From Thalassospira profundimaris (GTDB lineage: Bacteria; Pseudomonadota; Alphaproteobacteria; Rhodospirillales; Thalassospiraceae), in assembly GCF_003326755.1 (NCBI RefSeq), contig NZ_JPWH01000001.1, positions 366,227 to 430,226 of the forward strand: 64,000 bases of DNA, written 5' to 3'. This document shows, in pieces, positions 54,403-62,405 of the stretch. How positions within the stretch are numbered: the first letter of the stretch is position 1; each line of letters begins with the position of its first letter. The notes under the pieces were generated by a model. The model did no database searches. It worked only from the letters and a program-made list of their open reading frames with translations, and was not told the DNA's origin. The position numbers and the translations under genes were made by a program.

Positions 54403-55761
54403 TCAGGCGCGTTTTTTAACCAGCCGGGCGCAATAAAAGCCATCCATACCGCCCATGTCGGTCATATGGGTGGGCAGAATGCGCAATTCACCAGCATCGG
54501 TTATGGCTTCGTCCCAGCCGCCCAGCTCGTCGGCGGTAATGGCTTTGCGTTCATAATTCGGGTGGTCGGCCAAAAAGGATTTCACCTGAAATTCGCCTTC
54601 GTCGGGTTGCAGCGAACAGGTGCAATAAATCAGTTCGCCACCCACGGCCAGAACCCGGTCAGCCTGCAGCAGCAGTTTTTGCTGAATCGGCAATAGCGAT
54701 TTCATCAGGGCATCATTTTGCCGCAACAAAATATCGGGATGGCGGCGAATGGTGCCGGTGGCCGAGCAGGGTGCATCAAGCAGCACGGCATCGGCAATCG
54801 GGGCATCATCGGCAAGGTCGGTGGCATCGCCGGTGACAATGGCAGCGCCCAAATCAACCCGTTCGAGATTTTCATAAACCCGGCGCAGGCGCCCTTCGGA
54901 TTTGTCAACCGCAATGGTTTTGGCCCCGCGTGCGGCAAGCTGCATGGTCTTGCCGCCCGGTGCGGCGCACAGATCATAGATCGTTTTGTTTTCGTAACAG
55001 GAAAACAGGGTGGCAGGCAGGGCCGCGGCGGCATCCTGCACCCACCATTTGCCATCCTTATAGCCCGGCAGGTCGCGAATGCGTTGTCCGCCTTCAAGGC
55101 GGATGGAGCCGGTAGGTAGCAAAATGCCACCCAGCTTTTCGGCCCATTCGGCGCGTTCTTCGGCATCGCGCACGGAAATATCCAGTTTGGCATGGCCCAG
55201 GCTGGCGCGCGCAATGTTGCGAGCCTGATCGGCGCCATAGGCCTTTTTCCACACCCCGCGCAACCAGGCCGGAATGTTAAGCTGCCAGTCCTCCACCCCG
55301 TCAGGCCGTTCCACCCCGTCGCGCTGCAGGCCGCGCAAAACGGCATTGACCAGCTTTACATATTTGTGCAGCCCGGCATCACGCGCAAGATTAACCGTGC
55401 TATCGACCGCGCCATGTTCGGAAACGTCCATGAAAAACAGTTGGGTTACACCCAGGCGCATGATGTTGGTCAGGCGGTTGGCGGTGCGGTCCTGGGGCTG
55501 ATGATAGCGCGGGGCCAGGATGGCATCAATTTCGCCCAGATGGCGCAGGGTGCTGCCCAGAAGCTGGCGCAGAAAATTGCGGTCCAGTGACGGCAGGCCG
55601 TAACCGTGTTTGGTCAGCAATTCATCAAGCGTGACTTCGCCGCCCCGCAATTCCTGCAGGGTCTTGAGCGCCAGCATCCGTGGATCGGGAAGCACGGGGG
55701 CTTGGTTGCGGCGGGTGTCTGAATGACGGTGGCCGGAACGGTTTGAACGGCTTTCACGCAC
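54403..55761 (-). CDS. rsmB: 16S rRNA cytosine-5 methyltransferase RsmB
   Basis: RsmB methylates C967 of 16S rRNA with S-adenosylmethionine. The 452-residue protein has an N-terminal NusB-like RNA-binding domain (about 25-160) and a C-terminal methyltransferase domain. The latter shows YDLCAAPGGKTMQLA, the product-release Cys in LLDAPCSATGTIRRHPD and the catalytic Cys in IYCTCSLQPDEGE. The start is a GTG at 55761 with AGGAGA eleven bases upstream. The N-terminus is basic. rpe follows on the same strand. Confidence 0.92.
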   Translation of the reverse strand: MRESRSNRSGHRHSDTRRNQAPVLPDPRMLALKTLQELRGGEVTLDELLTKHGYGLPSLDRNFLRQLLGSTLRHLGEIDAILAPRYHQPQDRTANRLTNIMRLGVTQLFFMDVSEHGAVDSTVNLARDAGLHKYVKLVNAVLRGLQRDGVERPDGVEDWQLNIPAWLRGVWKKAYGADQARNIARASLGHAKLDISVRDAEERAEWAEKLGGILLPTGSIRLEGGQRIRDLPGYKDGKWWVQDAAAALPATLFSCYENKTIYDLCAAPGGKTMQLAARGAKTIAVDKSEGRLRRVYENLERVDLGAAIVTGDATDLADDAPIADAVLLDAPCSATGTIRRHPDILLRQNDALMKSLLPIQQKLLLQADRVLAVGGELIYCTCSLQPDEGEFQVKSFLADHPNYERKAITADELGGWDEAITDAGELRILPTHMTDMGGMDGFYCARLVKKRA

Positions 55762-55946
55762 GGACGGGGTTCTCCTTGAATAATGTCATCGTGTAAGTAA
55801 GCGCGATGGCAAAGCGTGTAAAGCGTCTTGCCTGCAATTCAGCCCTGCCGCGATACGGGGGAATGCCTTATATCTGAAAAACCTTGCGGTTGCAGGCTGG
55901 CATCGGTAATCCAGAAACCGGAATTCATTTAACACGGGTTGATCCA

Positions 55947-56990
55947 ATGTCCTTTGCTGCCCTTGCCGGTTTTTCCGGTGGTTTGCTGGTTGCCTCGCTG
56001 CTGCTGACCGGGGTGGTGTTGCGCTATTTGCGTCATAAGGCCATTCTTGACATGCCCAATCATCGCTCCAGCCATGCGGTCCCAACGCCGCGTGGCGGCG
56101 GTCTTGCCGTAACGCCATTATTGCTGTTGATGGTGGCCGTTGTCACCTTTTGGTTCGGTGCCGGGCCGGGGAGCGCGATCTGGCCGCGCTGGCTGATGCT
56201 GGCGGCCGCGATTGGCCTTGCAGGCATTTGCTGGATGGATGACCGGCATGATCTTTCGGCACGGTTGCGGTTCGGGTTTCAGTTTATCGCGGTCATTTGC
56301 GGGGTAACGGCCCTTGATGGCCCGGTTTTGCAGGGGGTGGTGCCTTTGTGGCTGGATCATGTGCTGGTGGTTTTGGCCTGGGTCTGGTTTGTGAACCTGT
56401 TTAATTTCATGGACGGCATTGATGGCATTTCCGGGGTTGAAGCCGGATCCATTGGCGCGGGAGTTTTTACCGTCTCGCTGTTGGCCTTTACCCCGGCCTT
56501 TGTTGATCTGGGGGTGATCGGCCTGGGTATGACCGCCATCATGCTGGGCTTTCTGATTTGGAACTGGCACCCGGCCAAGCTGTTTTTGGGCGATGTCGGA
56601 TCGATCCCGCTGGGTTATGTGCTGGGTTGGCTGTTGCTGGAACTGGCATCGCGCGGGGCGTGGCTGCCGGCCCTTGTTTTCCCGGCCTATTATTTGTTTG
56701 ACGCCACCTATACGCTGGTGCGCCGCGCATTGCGGGGGGAAAAAATCTGGCAGGCACACCGTCAGCATGCCTATCAGCTCGCAACCGGCCGCGGCATGAG
56801 CCACGCACGGGTATCGTTTTTGATTTTGCTGGCAAATATCGCCTTGATAACGGTCGTGTTCGTGCCCTTGCCGCTGGTGATATCCGGTGCGATTGGGCGT
56901 TTGGTTCTTGCTGCAATTATCGTATTGTTGCTGGTCGGTATTTTGCGCTTCTGGCCGGTGGCAGGCGGGCAAGACCCGACGGGTAAATAA
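55947..56990 (+). CDS. MraY/WecA-family phosphoglycosyltransferase
   Basis: This 347-residue inner-membrane enzyme transfers a sugar 1-phosphate from a UDP-sugar to undecaprenyl phosphate to start a surface glycan. It has about ten hydrophobic segments. Loop motifs are HRSSHAVPTPRGGG, WMDDRHDLSARLRFG, NLFNFMDGIDGISG, HPAKLFLGDVGSIPLGY and the His-rich HRQHAY. The start at 55947 has a weak GGG; the frame opens at 55884. It lies directly before a FlaA1/CapD-type sugar dehydratase gene, so both probably serve the same O-antigen or exopolysaccharide pathway. Which sugar is used is unclear. Confidence 0.9.
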   Translation: MSFAALAGFSGGLLVASLLLTGVVLRYLRHKAILDMPNHRSSHAVPTPRGGGLAVTPLLLLMVAVVTFWFGAGPGSAIWPRWLMLAAAIGLAGICWMDDRHDLSARLRFGFQFIAVICGVTALDGPVLQGVVPLWLDHVLVVLAWVWFVNLFNFMDGIDGISGVEAGSIGAGVFTVSLLAFTPAFVDLGVIGLGMTAIMLGFLIWNWHPAKLFLGDVGSIPLGYVLGWLLLELASRGAWLPALVFPAYYLFDATYTLVRRALRGEKIWQAHRQHAYQLATGRGMSHARVSFLILLANIALITVVFVPLPLVISGAIGRLVLAAIIVLLLVGILRFWPVAGGQDPTGK

Positions 56991-57109
56991 GCCCCATCGC
57001 TGCGACCTTTGCTTGACTTGGCGGGGGCAGAACGCGAAAAGATCGATAGATCAAATAATGAAAATACAACCCGCCTTTAGCGTGCGTGAATAACCGGTTT
57101 GGGAAATAT

Positions 57110-59071
57110 ATGTGGCGATTGATACGGCGTAGCCAGGTGGCCTTTGTCCATGACGTGATCATGGCAGCGATTTCTTTTCCGCTGGCCCTGTATTTGCGTG
57201 TTGGCGATGCGCTGCCTTATTTCGTCCCGCAGAACATGGTGCTGGCAACGCTGGGCTTTGCCGTACTGTCGGGGGGCATTTTCTGGCTGTTTGGGCTGTA
57301 TCGCGGGATCTGGCGGTATGCGTCGCTAAATGACCTGTCGCGCATTGCCCGGGCCGTCACGCTGGCGATTGCCGTTTTGTTTGCCGTGCTGTTTTTAACC
57401 ACGCGTCTGGACTGGCTGCCGCGTTCCGCCCCGATTATTCAATGGTTTTTGCTGATGGCATTGCTGGGCGGGCCGCGCCTGGCCTATCGCGTGATCAAGG
57501 ACCGGTCGGTATCAAGGGCGCTGGCAAAACAGGGCGAAAGTCGTATTCCGATTTTGCTGGTCGGGGCGGGCGATGAATCCGAAGCCTTCATTCGAGAAAC
57601 CCGCCGTTCGGCGCTGGCACCGTTTGAGGTGGTGGGGATTCTCGGCCTGACTGATGGTCGTGTGGGCCGTAAAATGCACGGGGTTCAGGTGTATGACACG
57701 GTCGACAACCTCGAAGCGACGCTAGATCGGCTGGAAAAATCCCGGTTGCAGCATCGCCCGCGCAAACTGGTGTTAACCGGTAATGCCCTGCGCCATCCCG
57801 ATGTGGGTAAATGGGTGGAAATTGCCGACCGGCGTGGCCTGGTTTTGTCACGTTTGCCCAAACTGGGTGATTTGCGCGATGGCATTTCCGACCCGCTGCA
57901 AATTCGCCCGGTGGCGATTGAAGATTTGCTGGGGCGCCCCGAAGCCCGGCTGGACCGCGAGAAAGTCCGCAATATGATTGCCGGTCGCCGGGTGTTGGTG
58001 ACAGGGGCGGGCGGGTCCATCGGCTCGGAACTGGTGCGTCAGATTGCCAGTTATGCCCCGGCGCATATCTGCCTGTTTGATGCGGGCGAATATAACCTTT
58101 ACGCCATTGATATGGAGCTGTCGGAGAAATATCCCGACCTTCCGCGCTACAGCGTTTTGGGCGATGTGCGTGACCGGCTGCGTCTGGACCAGGTTTTTGC
58201 CATCGAAAAACCCGATATCGTTTTTCACGCGGCGGCCTACAAACATGTGCCGCTGGTCGAACATAACCCCAATGAGGGGATTTTGACCAACACCATCGGC
58301 ACCCGCAATGTGGCAGAGGCCTGCCGGGCCGCCGATGTTGAAACGATGGTTCTGATTTCAACCGACAAGGCGGTAAACCCGGCCAATGTGATGGGGGCAT
58401 CGAAACGTCTGGCGGAATGTTATTGCCAGGCATTGGAAACCCTGAGTGACGAGGAACGGGGCAAAACCCGGTTTGTCACCGTGCGCTTTGGTAATGTGCT
58501 GGGCTCGACAGGCTCCGTCGTGCCGCTGTTTCGTCGCCAGCTGGAGGCCGGTGGGCCACTGACCGTAACCCACGAAGGCATTACCCGCTATTTCATGACG
58601 ATTGCCGAGGCGGTTGAACTGGTCTTGCAGGCGGCTGTGCTGGGCCGTCAGGGGGTAACAGCAGGCGGCAAGATTTTTGTTCTCGATATGGGGCGCCCGG
58701 TCAAGATTATTGATCTGGCCCGGCAAATGATATTGCTGGCCGGGTTGCGCCCGGAAACCGATGTCGAGATCAAGGTGACGGGCCTGCGACCGGGTGAAAA
58801 ACTTTACGAAGAACTGTTCCACGATTCCGAACCGCCCCAGCCCACCACAACCGATGGCGTGTTGCTGGCCGCGCCGCGCGTGCTGGATTACAGTCTGATC
58901 AAATCGGTGCTTGATGAACTGGCCGAAAGTGCACAGGCGCGCAATTCGCAACGGACGCTGGAACTGGTGTCGCAACTGGTGCCGGAATTCCAGCCGCCTG
59001 AAATCGGCGTTAGTTCGATCCTGGCCCAGCAGCAGGCCGAAATTGCCAGCCGGGCTACCGAGGCTTCCTGA
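57110..59071 (+). CDS. membrane nucleotide-sugar 4,6-dehydratase (CapD/WbpM type)
   Basis: This 653-residue protein has four N-terminal membrane segments, a first Rossmann-like domain (ILLVGAGDESEAFIR) and a C-terminal SDR domain with TGAGGSIGSELVRQIA. Instead of the Tyr-Lys pair it has STDKAVNPANVMGASKRLAE, the Ser-Met-Lys form seen in the WbpM/FlaA1 group that converts UDP-GlcNAc to 4-keto-6-deoxy sugars. DVRDRLRLDQVF and TGLRPGEKLYEELF are also typical. The ATG at 57110 has GGGAAA upstream; a GTG at 57086 is possible. It follows the MraY/WecA-like gene by 119 bp. Confidence 0.9.
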   Translation: MWRLIRRSQVAFVHDVIMAAISFPLALYLRVGDALPYFVPQNMVLATLGFAVLSGGIFWLFGLYRGIWRYASLNDLSRIARAVTLAIAVLFAVLFLTTRLDWLPRSAPIIQWFLLMALLGGPRLAYRVIKDRSVSRALAKQGESRIPILLVGAGDESEAFIRETRRSALAPFEVVGILGLTDGRVGRKMHGVQVYDTVDNLEATLDRLEKSRLQHRPRKLVLTGNALRHPDVGKWVEIADRRGLVLSRLPKLGDLRDGISDPLQIRPVAIEDLLGRPEARLDREKVRNMIAGRRVLVTGAGGSIGSELVRQIASYAPAHICLFDAGEYNLYAIDMELSEKYPDLPRYSVLGDVRDRLRLDQVFAIEKPDIVFHAAAYKHVPLVEHNPNEGILTNTIGTRNVAEACRAADVETMVLISTDKAVNPANVMGASKRLAECYCQALETLSDEERGKTRFVTVRFGNVLGSTGSVVPLFRRQLEAGGPLTVTHEGITRYFMTIAEAVELVLQAAVLGRQGVTAGGKIFVLDMGRPVKIIDLARQMILLAGLRPETDVEIKVTGLRPGEKLYEELFHDSEPPQPTTTDGVLLAAPRVLDYSLIKSVLDELAESAQARNSQRTLELVSQLVPEFQPPEIGVSSILAQQQAEIASRATEAS

Positions 59072-59191
59072 GGGCGATTGCGGTGCTGCCTTAAAAACGG
59101 GCAGACTTCATTTGTGATGACGGGATAGCCGCCTTGCAACAATTCGGGGTCCACATTTAACCCGTTGCGTGTTATTGCTCCGCCCGAAATC

Positions 59192-59263
59192 GGGCCGGGC
59201 CCATTAATGATGCGTATTTGCCGGAATTGGGGTTGGTGAAACCATCATTAATGCGCCCGGGCC
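59192..59263 (+). promoter_or_regulatory. long inverted repeat in the purH 5' region
   Basis: The arms 59192-59212 and 59243-59263 match at 19 of 21 positions, with a perfect inner CATTAATGATG / CATCATTAATG. They enclose a 30-base loop and end 39 bases before the purH start. No T-run follows. It could be an mRNA leader hairpin or a protein site. No known riboswitch class is recognised. Confidence 0.6.
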
Positions 59264-59302
59264 ATGTTGCTGTATCCGTTCCTGCATGAAAGCGAAGCCA
59301 AG

Positions 59303-60880
59303 ATGACTGCCCGTATTGCGCGTGCGCTGATTTCCGTTTCCGATAAATCCGGTATGATCGAATTTGCCAAAGCCCTCCATGACAAGGGCGTTGAAATTCT
59401 CTCGACCGGTGGTTCTGCCAAGGCGATTGAAGCGGCCGGTATTCCGGTCAAGGAAGTTGCCGCCCATACCGGTTTCCCTGAAATCATGGATGGCCGTGTC
59501 AAAACCCTGCATCCGAAAATTCATGGCGGTCTTTTGGGCCGCCGTTCTGTCGAAAGCCACATGCAGGCGATGACGGATAACGACATCACCCCGATCGATC
59601 TTTTGGCGGTGAATCTGTATCCGTTTGAAGAAACCGTTGCCAAGGGTGCCGATTACGACACCTGCATCGAAAATATCGACATCGGCGGCCCTGGCATGAT
59701 CCGCTCGGCTGCCAAAAATCATGAATCCGTCACGGTTATCGTTGATCCTGCCGATTATGACCGCGTGATCGCCGAAATGGGCGATAACGATGGGGCCACA
59801 ACCTATGAAACCCGCCGTGCCCTGGCGGCCAAGGCCTATGCCCGTACCGGGGCCTATGATGCGGCGATTTCAACCTGGTTTGCAGGTCAGCTTGGCGAAA
59901 CCTTCCCGCAGCGTTTGAATGTTTCGGGCGAGCTGAAACAGACCCTGCGTTATGGTGAAAACCCGCACCAGCAGGCGGCATTTTACACCAATGGCAAAAA
60001 CCGCCCCGGTGTGGCAACCGCAACCCAGCTTCAGGGCAAGGAACTGTCGTTTAACAACCTGAACGACACGGATGCCGCCTTTGAACTGGTTTCCGAATTT
60101 GCTGAAAAACCGGCGGTGGCGATTATCAAACATGCCAACCCCTGCGGTGTGGCCGAAGGCGACACCCTGATTGATGCCTATCACAAGGCCCTGTCCTGTG
60201 ACCCGGTCTCGGCATTTGGGGGCATCATTGCCGTGAACCGCACGCTCGATGCACAAACCGCCGAAGAAATTGCCAAACTGTTTGCCGAAGTCGTAATCGC
60301 ACCGGATGCGGATGACGCTGCCAAGGCCGTTCTGGCCGCGAAAAAGAACCTGCGTGTTCTGATCACCGGTGGCATGGCCGACCCGGAAGGCGAAGATATG
60401 ACCCTGCGCTCGCTGGCAGGTGGCTACCTGTTGCAGAACCGCGATGCCGGCCGCGTTAAGCGCGAAGAATTGAAGGTTGTGACCAAACGTGCGCCGTCCG
60501 ACCAGGAACTTGATGACCTGCTATTTGCCTTCCGTGTTGGCAAGCATGTGAAATCGAATGCGATTGTTTATGTCAAGGACGGTAAAACGGTGGGGATCGG
60601 TGCCGGTCAGATGAGCCGCGTTGACAGCTCGCGCATTGCCGCATGGAAAGCGGAAGAAGCCGGTAAAAACGCCGGTGAAGATGCCTTGCGGACTGCGGGT
60701 TCTGTTGTTTCAAGCGACGCCTTCTTCCCGTTTGCTGATGGCCTGCTGGCAGCGGTCAAGGCCGGTGCAACGGCGGTGATCCAGCCCGGTGGCTCGATGC
60801 GCGATCAGGAAGTGATCGATGCTGCCGATGAAAACAACATCGCCATGGTCTTTACCGGCATGCGCCATTTCCGGCATTAA
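59303..60880 (+). CDS. purH: bifunctional AICAR transformylase / IMP cyclohydrolase
   Basis: PurH carries out the last two steps of IMP synthesis. The 525-residue protein has an N-terminal MGS-like cyclohydrolase domain ([46 protein letters not shown]) and a C-terminal transformylase domain ([68 protein letters not shown]), ending in the usual MRHFRH. The ATG at 59303 gives the conserved [18 protein letters not shown]-terminus; a frame opening at 59264 is rejected. A terminator follows directly. Confidence 0.95.
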   Translation: MTARIARALISVSDKSGMIEFAKALHDKGVEILSTGGSAKAIEAAGIPVKEVAAHTGFPEIMDGRVKTLHPKIHGGLLGRRSVESHMQAMTDNDITPIDLLAVNLYPFEETVAKGADYDTCIENIDIGGPGMIRSAAKNHESVTVIVDPADYDRVIAEMGDNDGATTYETRRALAAKAYARTGAYDAAISTWFAGQLGETFPQRLNVSGELKQTLRYGENPHQQAAFYTNGKNRPGVATATQLQGKELSFNNLNDTDAAFELVSEFAEKPAVAIIKHANPCGVAEGDTLIDAYHKALSCDPVSAFGGIIAVNRTLDAQTAEEIAKLFAEVVIAPDADDAAKAVLAAKKNLRVLITGGMADPEGEDMTLRSLAGGYLLQNRDAGRVKREELKVVTKRAPSDQELDDLLFAFRVGKHVKSNAIVYVKDGKTVGIGAGQMSRVDSSRIAAWKAEEAGKNAGEDALRTAGSVVSSDAFFPFADGLLAAVKAGATAVIQPGGSMRDQEVIDAADENNIAMVFTGMRHFRH

Positions 60881-60911
60881 GTTTTGGCCCCGTTCAGGGC
60901 TTGAACATAAA

Positions 60912-60946
60912 AACGGCGGCCTGTCATGCGGGCCGCCGTTTTTTTT
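60912..60946. terminator. bidirectional terminator between purH and hemY
   Basis: AACGGCGGCC (60912-60921) pairs perfectly with GGCCGCCGTT (60931-60940), followed by TTTTTT on the right and preceded by AAAA on the left. It serves both convergent genes. Confidence 0.88.
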
Positions 60947-60968
60947 GGTAATGATCACACTGCGGAGA

Positions 60969-62405
60969 TTACGATTGAGGCTTTGCCCCGGACGACGTGA
61001 TGGCCTCATCCCCGTCAATCACTGTGCCGGCAACCGAAACGGCCAGGGGGGCCTCGGGTTTGCCTTTGGTATTGGCTTTGCCATGATCGCTGTTGTGATT
61101 GCTGTGCGGGTGATTGTGCAGGCGCAGCGGCGCGCGCCAGTCAATCGCGCCGAACGAATGGCAGGACGGGCAAATGACCGACCATTTGCCGGTTTCCGCC
61201 CCGCAGGCACCACAGCGCCAGTCCGGGTCCGGGTTGGCATGGCTGGCCTTGACCAGTAATTCCCGGGCCTTGGCCGGGTCCTGTTTTTCGGCAAATTCCA
61301 GATCGGCAAGCAGGCGGTAATGGCGGGCCTGGGCATTTTGCCCAATCGCCTTTTGAAGGTTGCTGCGCGCCATGCCCCATAACTGGGCCTTCAGGGCGGC
61401 CTCGGCCAGCAGAAGCTGGCTTTCGGGGTGATCGGTTTTACCGGCAATCAGCTTTTCCACCGCCTTGACCTTGGCCAGGGCGTCGCCCTCCAGGCTTTGC
61501 AAATAAAGCTGACCCAGTGCGCCATTCGGGTTGATCTGCCAGCTTTGCGTGACGATTTCGCGGGCTTTGCCCGGCTGGCCGACCTTGACATAAAGTTCGG
61601 TCAGCAGGATGGCGGCCCCGCTGAAATCGGGATGTGCATTCAGCGCCTTGCGCAGCAATTTGACGGCTTCGCTGTTTTCACCATCGCGAATGGCATCTTC
61701 GGCTTTGGCGGTGATCAGCAGGGCCCGGCGGCGCGACAGTTCATTTTCCTTGAAGATATCGGCCTTTTGCGCATCAACCAGCAGGGTCAAGGCGCGGTCC
61801 CATTGTTTGGCCCCTAATAGCAGGTCAAAATACGTGACCAGCACCGACGGATTACGGGGCCGCAGGCGGTGTGCGCGTTCAGCGTAATCCAGGGCGGCTT
61901 TGCGATCATTGGCCTTAAGCGAGAGTTGCAGCAAGCCGCGCAACCCGAAAAACGCCGAATCCGGTGATTTCAACATTTCTTCAAACTGGCGGCGGGCGGC
62001 GTCATTGTTGCCTTCAAGTTCGGCAGCCTGGGCGGTTAACAGGCGGGTCAGCGTGTCATCCTCCAGATATTTATCGACCGCACGGGTATGTTTCAGCGCC
62101 TGGCGGACATCGCCCGATGCCAGTTCCAACAGCCCCATTGTCAGGGCCTGCTGGCCCTTTTTACGGCGACGGCTGCCCAGCATGCGCCCCACCCAGCCCG
62201 GTGACCGTGAAATCACAAACCAGATGCGCCAGAGCACCACCAGCACAAAAACCAGCGCCAGCACGGCCAGCAAGACCATGCCAATCGAGCCATCAAAGCG
62301 ATAGCCCAGCCAAATCACGGTCATGGTGCCGGGGTTATTGGCAAACCAGACCGCCCCTGTCACCAGGGCGGCGGTGATCAGAACAAAGATAACCAGACGG
62401 ATCAT
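60969..62405 (-). CDS. hemY: HemY-like TPR membrane protein with C-terminal zinc ribbon
   Basis: HemY proteins are inner-membrane proteins with TPR repeats, encoded with heme-synthesis genes, whose role is not settled. The 478-residue protein begins with two hydrophobic segments (LVIFVLITAALVTGAVWFA and VLLAVLALVFVLVVLW) and continues with TPR-like helices (DVRQALKHTRAVDKYLED, NDRKAALDYAERAHRLRP, SEAVKLLRKALNAHP, GQPGKAREIVTQSW). The C-terminus has a four-cysteine ribbon, WRCGACGAETGKWSVICPSC, similar in layout to LapB. It overlaps the mitofilin-like gene by four bases (ATGA) and ends at the terminator shared with purH. Confidence 0.9.
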   Translation of the reverse strand: MIRLVIFVLITAALVTGAVWFANNPGTMTVIWLGYRFDGSIGMVLLAVLALVFVLVVLWRIWFVISRSPGWVGRMLGSRRRKKGQQALTMGLLELASGDVRQALKHTRAVDKYLEDDTLTRLLTAQAAELEGNNDAARRQFEEMLKSPDSAFFGLRGLLQLSLKANDRKAALDYAERAHRLRPRNPSVLVTYFDLLLGAKQWDRALTLLVDAQKADIFKENELSRRRALLITAKAEDAIRDGENSEAVKLLRKALNAHPDFSGAAILLTELYVKVGQPGKAREIVTQSWQINPNGALGQLYLQSLEGDALAKVKAVEKLIAGKTDHPESQLLLAEAALKAQLWGMARSNLQKAIGQNAQARHYRLLADLEFAEKQDPAKARELLVKASHANPDPDWRCGACGAETGKWSVICPSCHSFGAIDWRAPLRLHNHPHSNHNSDHGKANTKGKPEAPLAVSVAGTVIDGDEAITSSGAKPQS

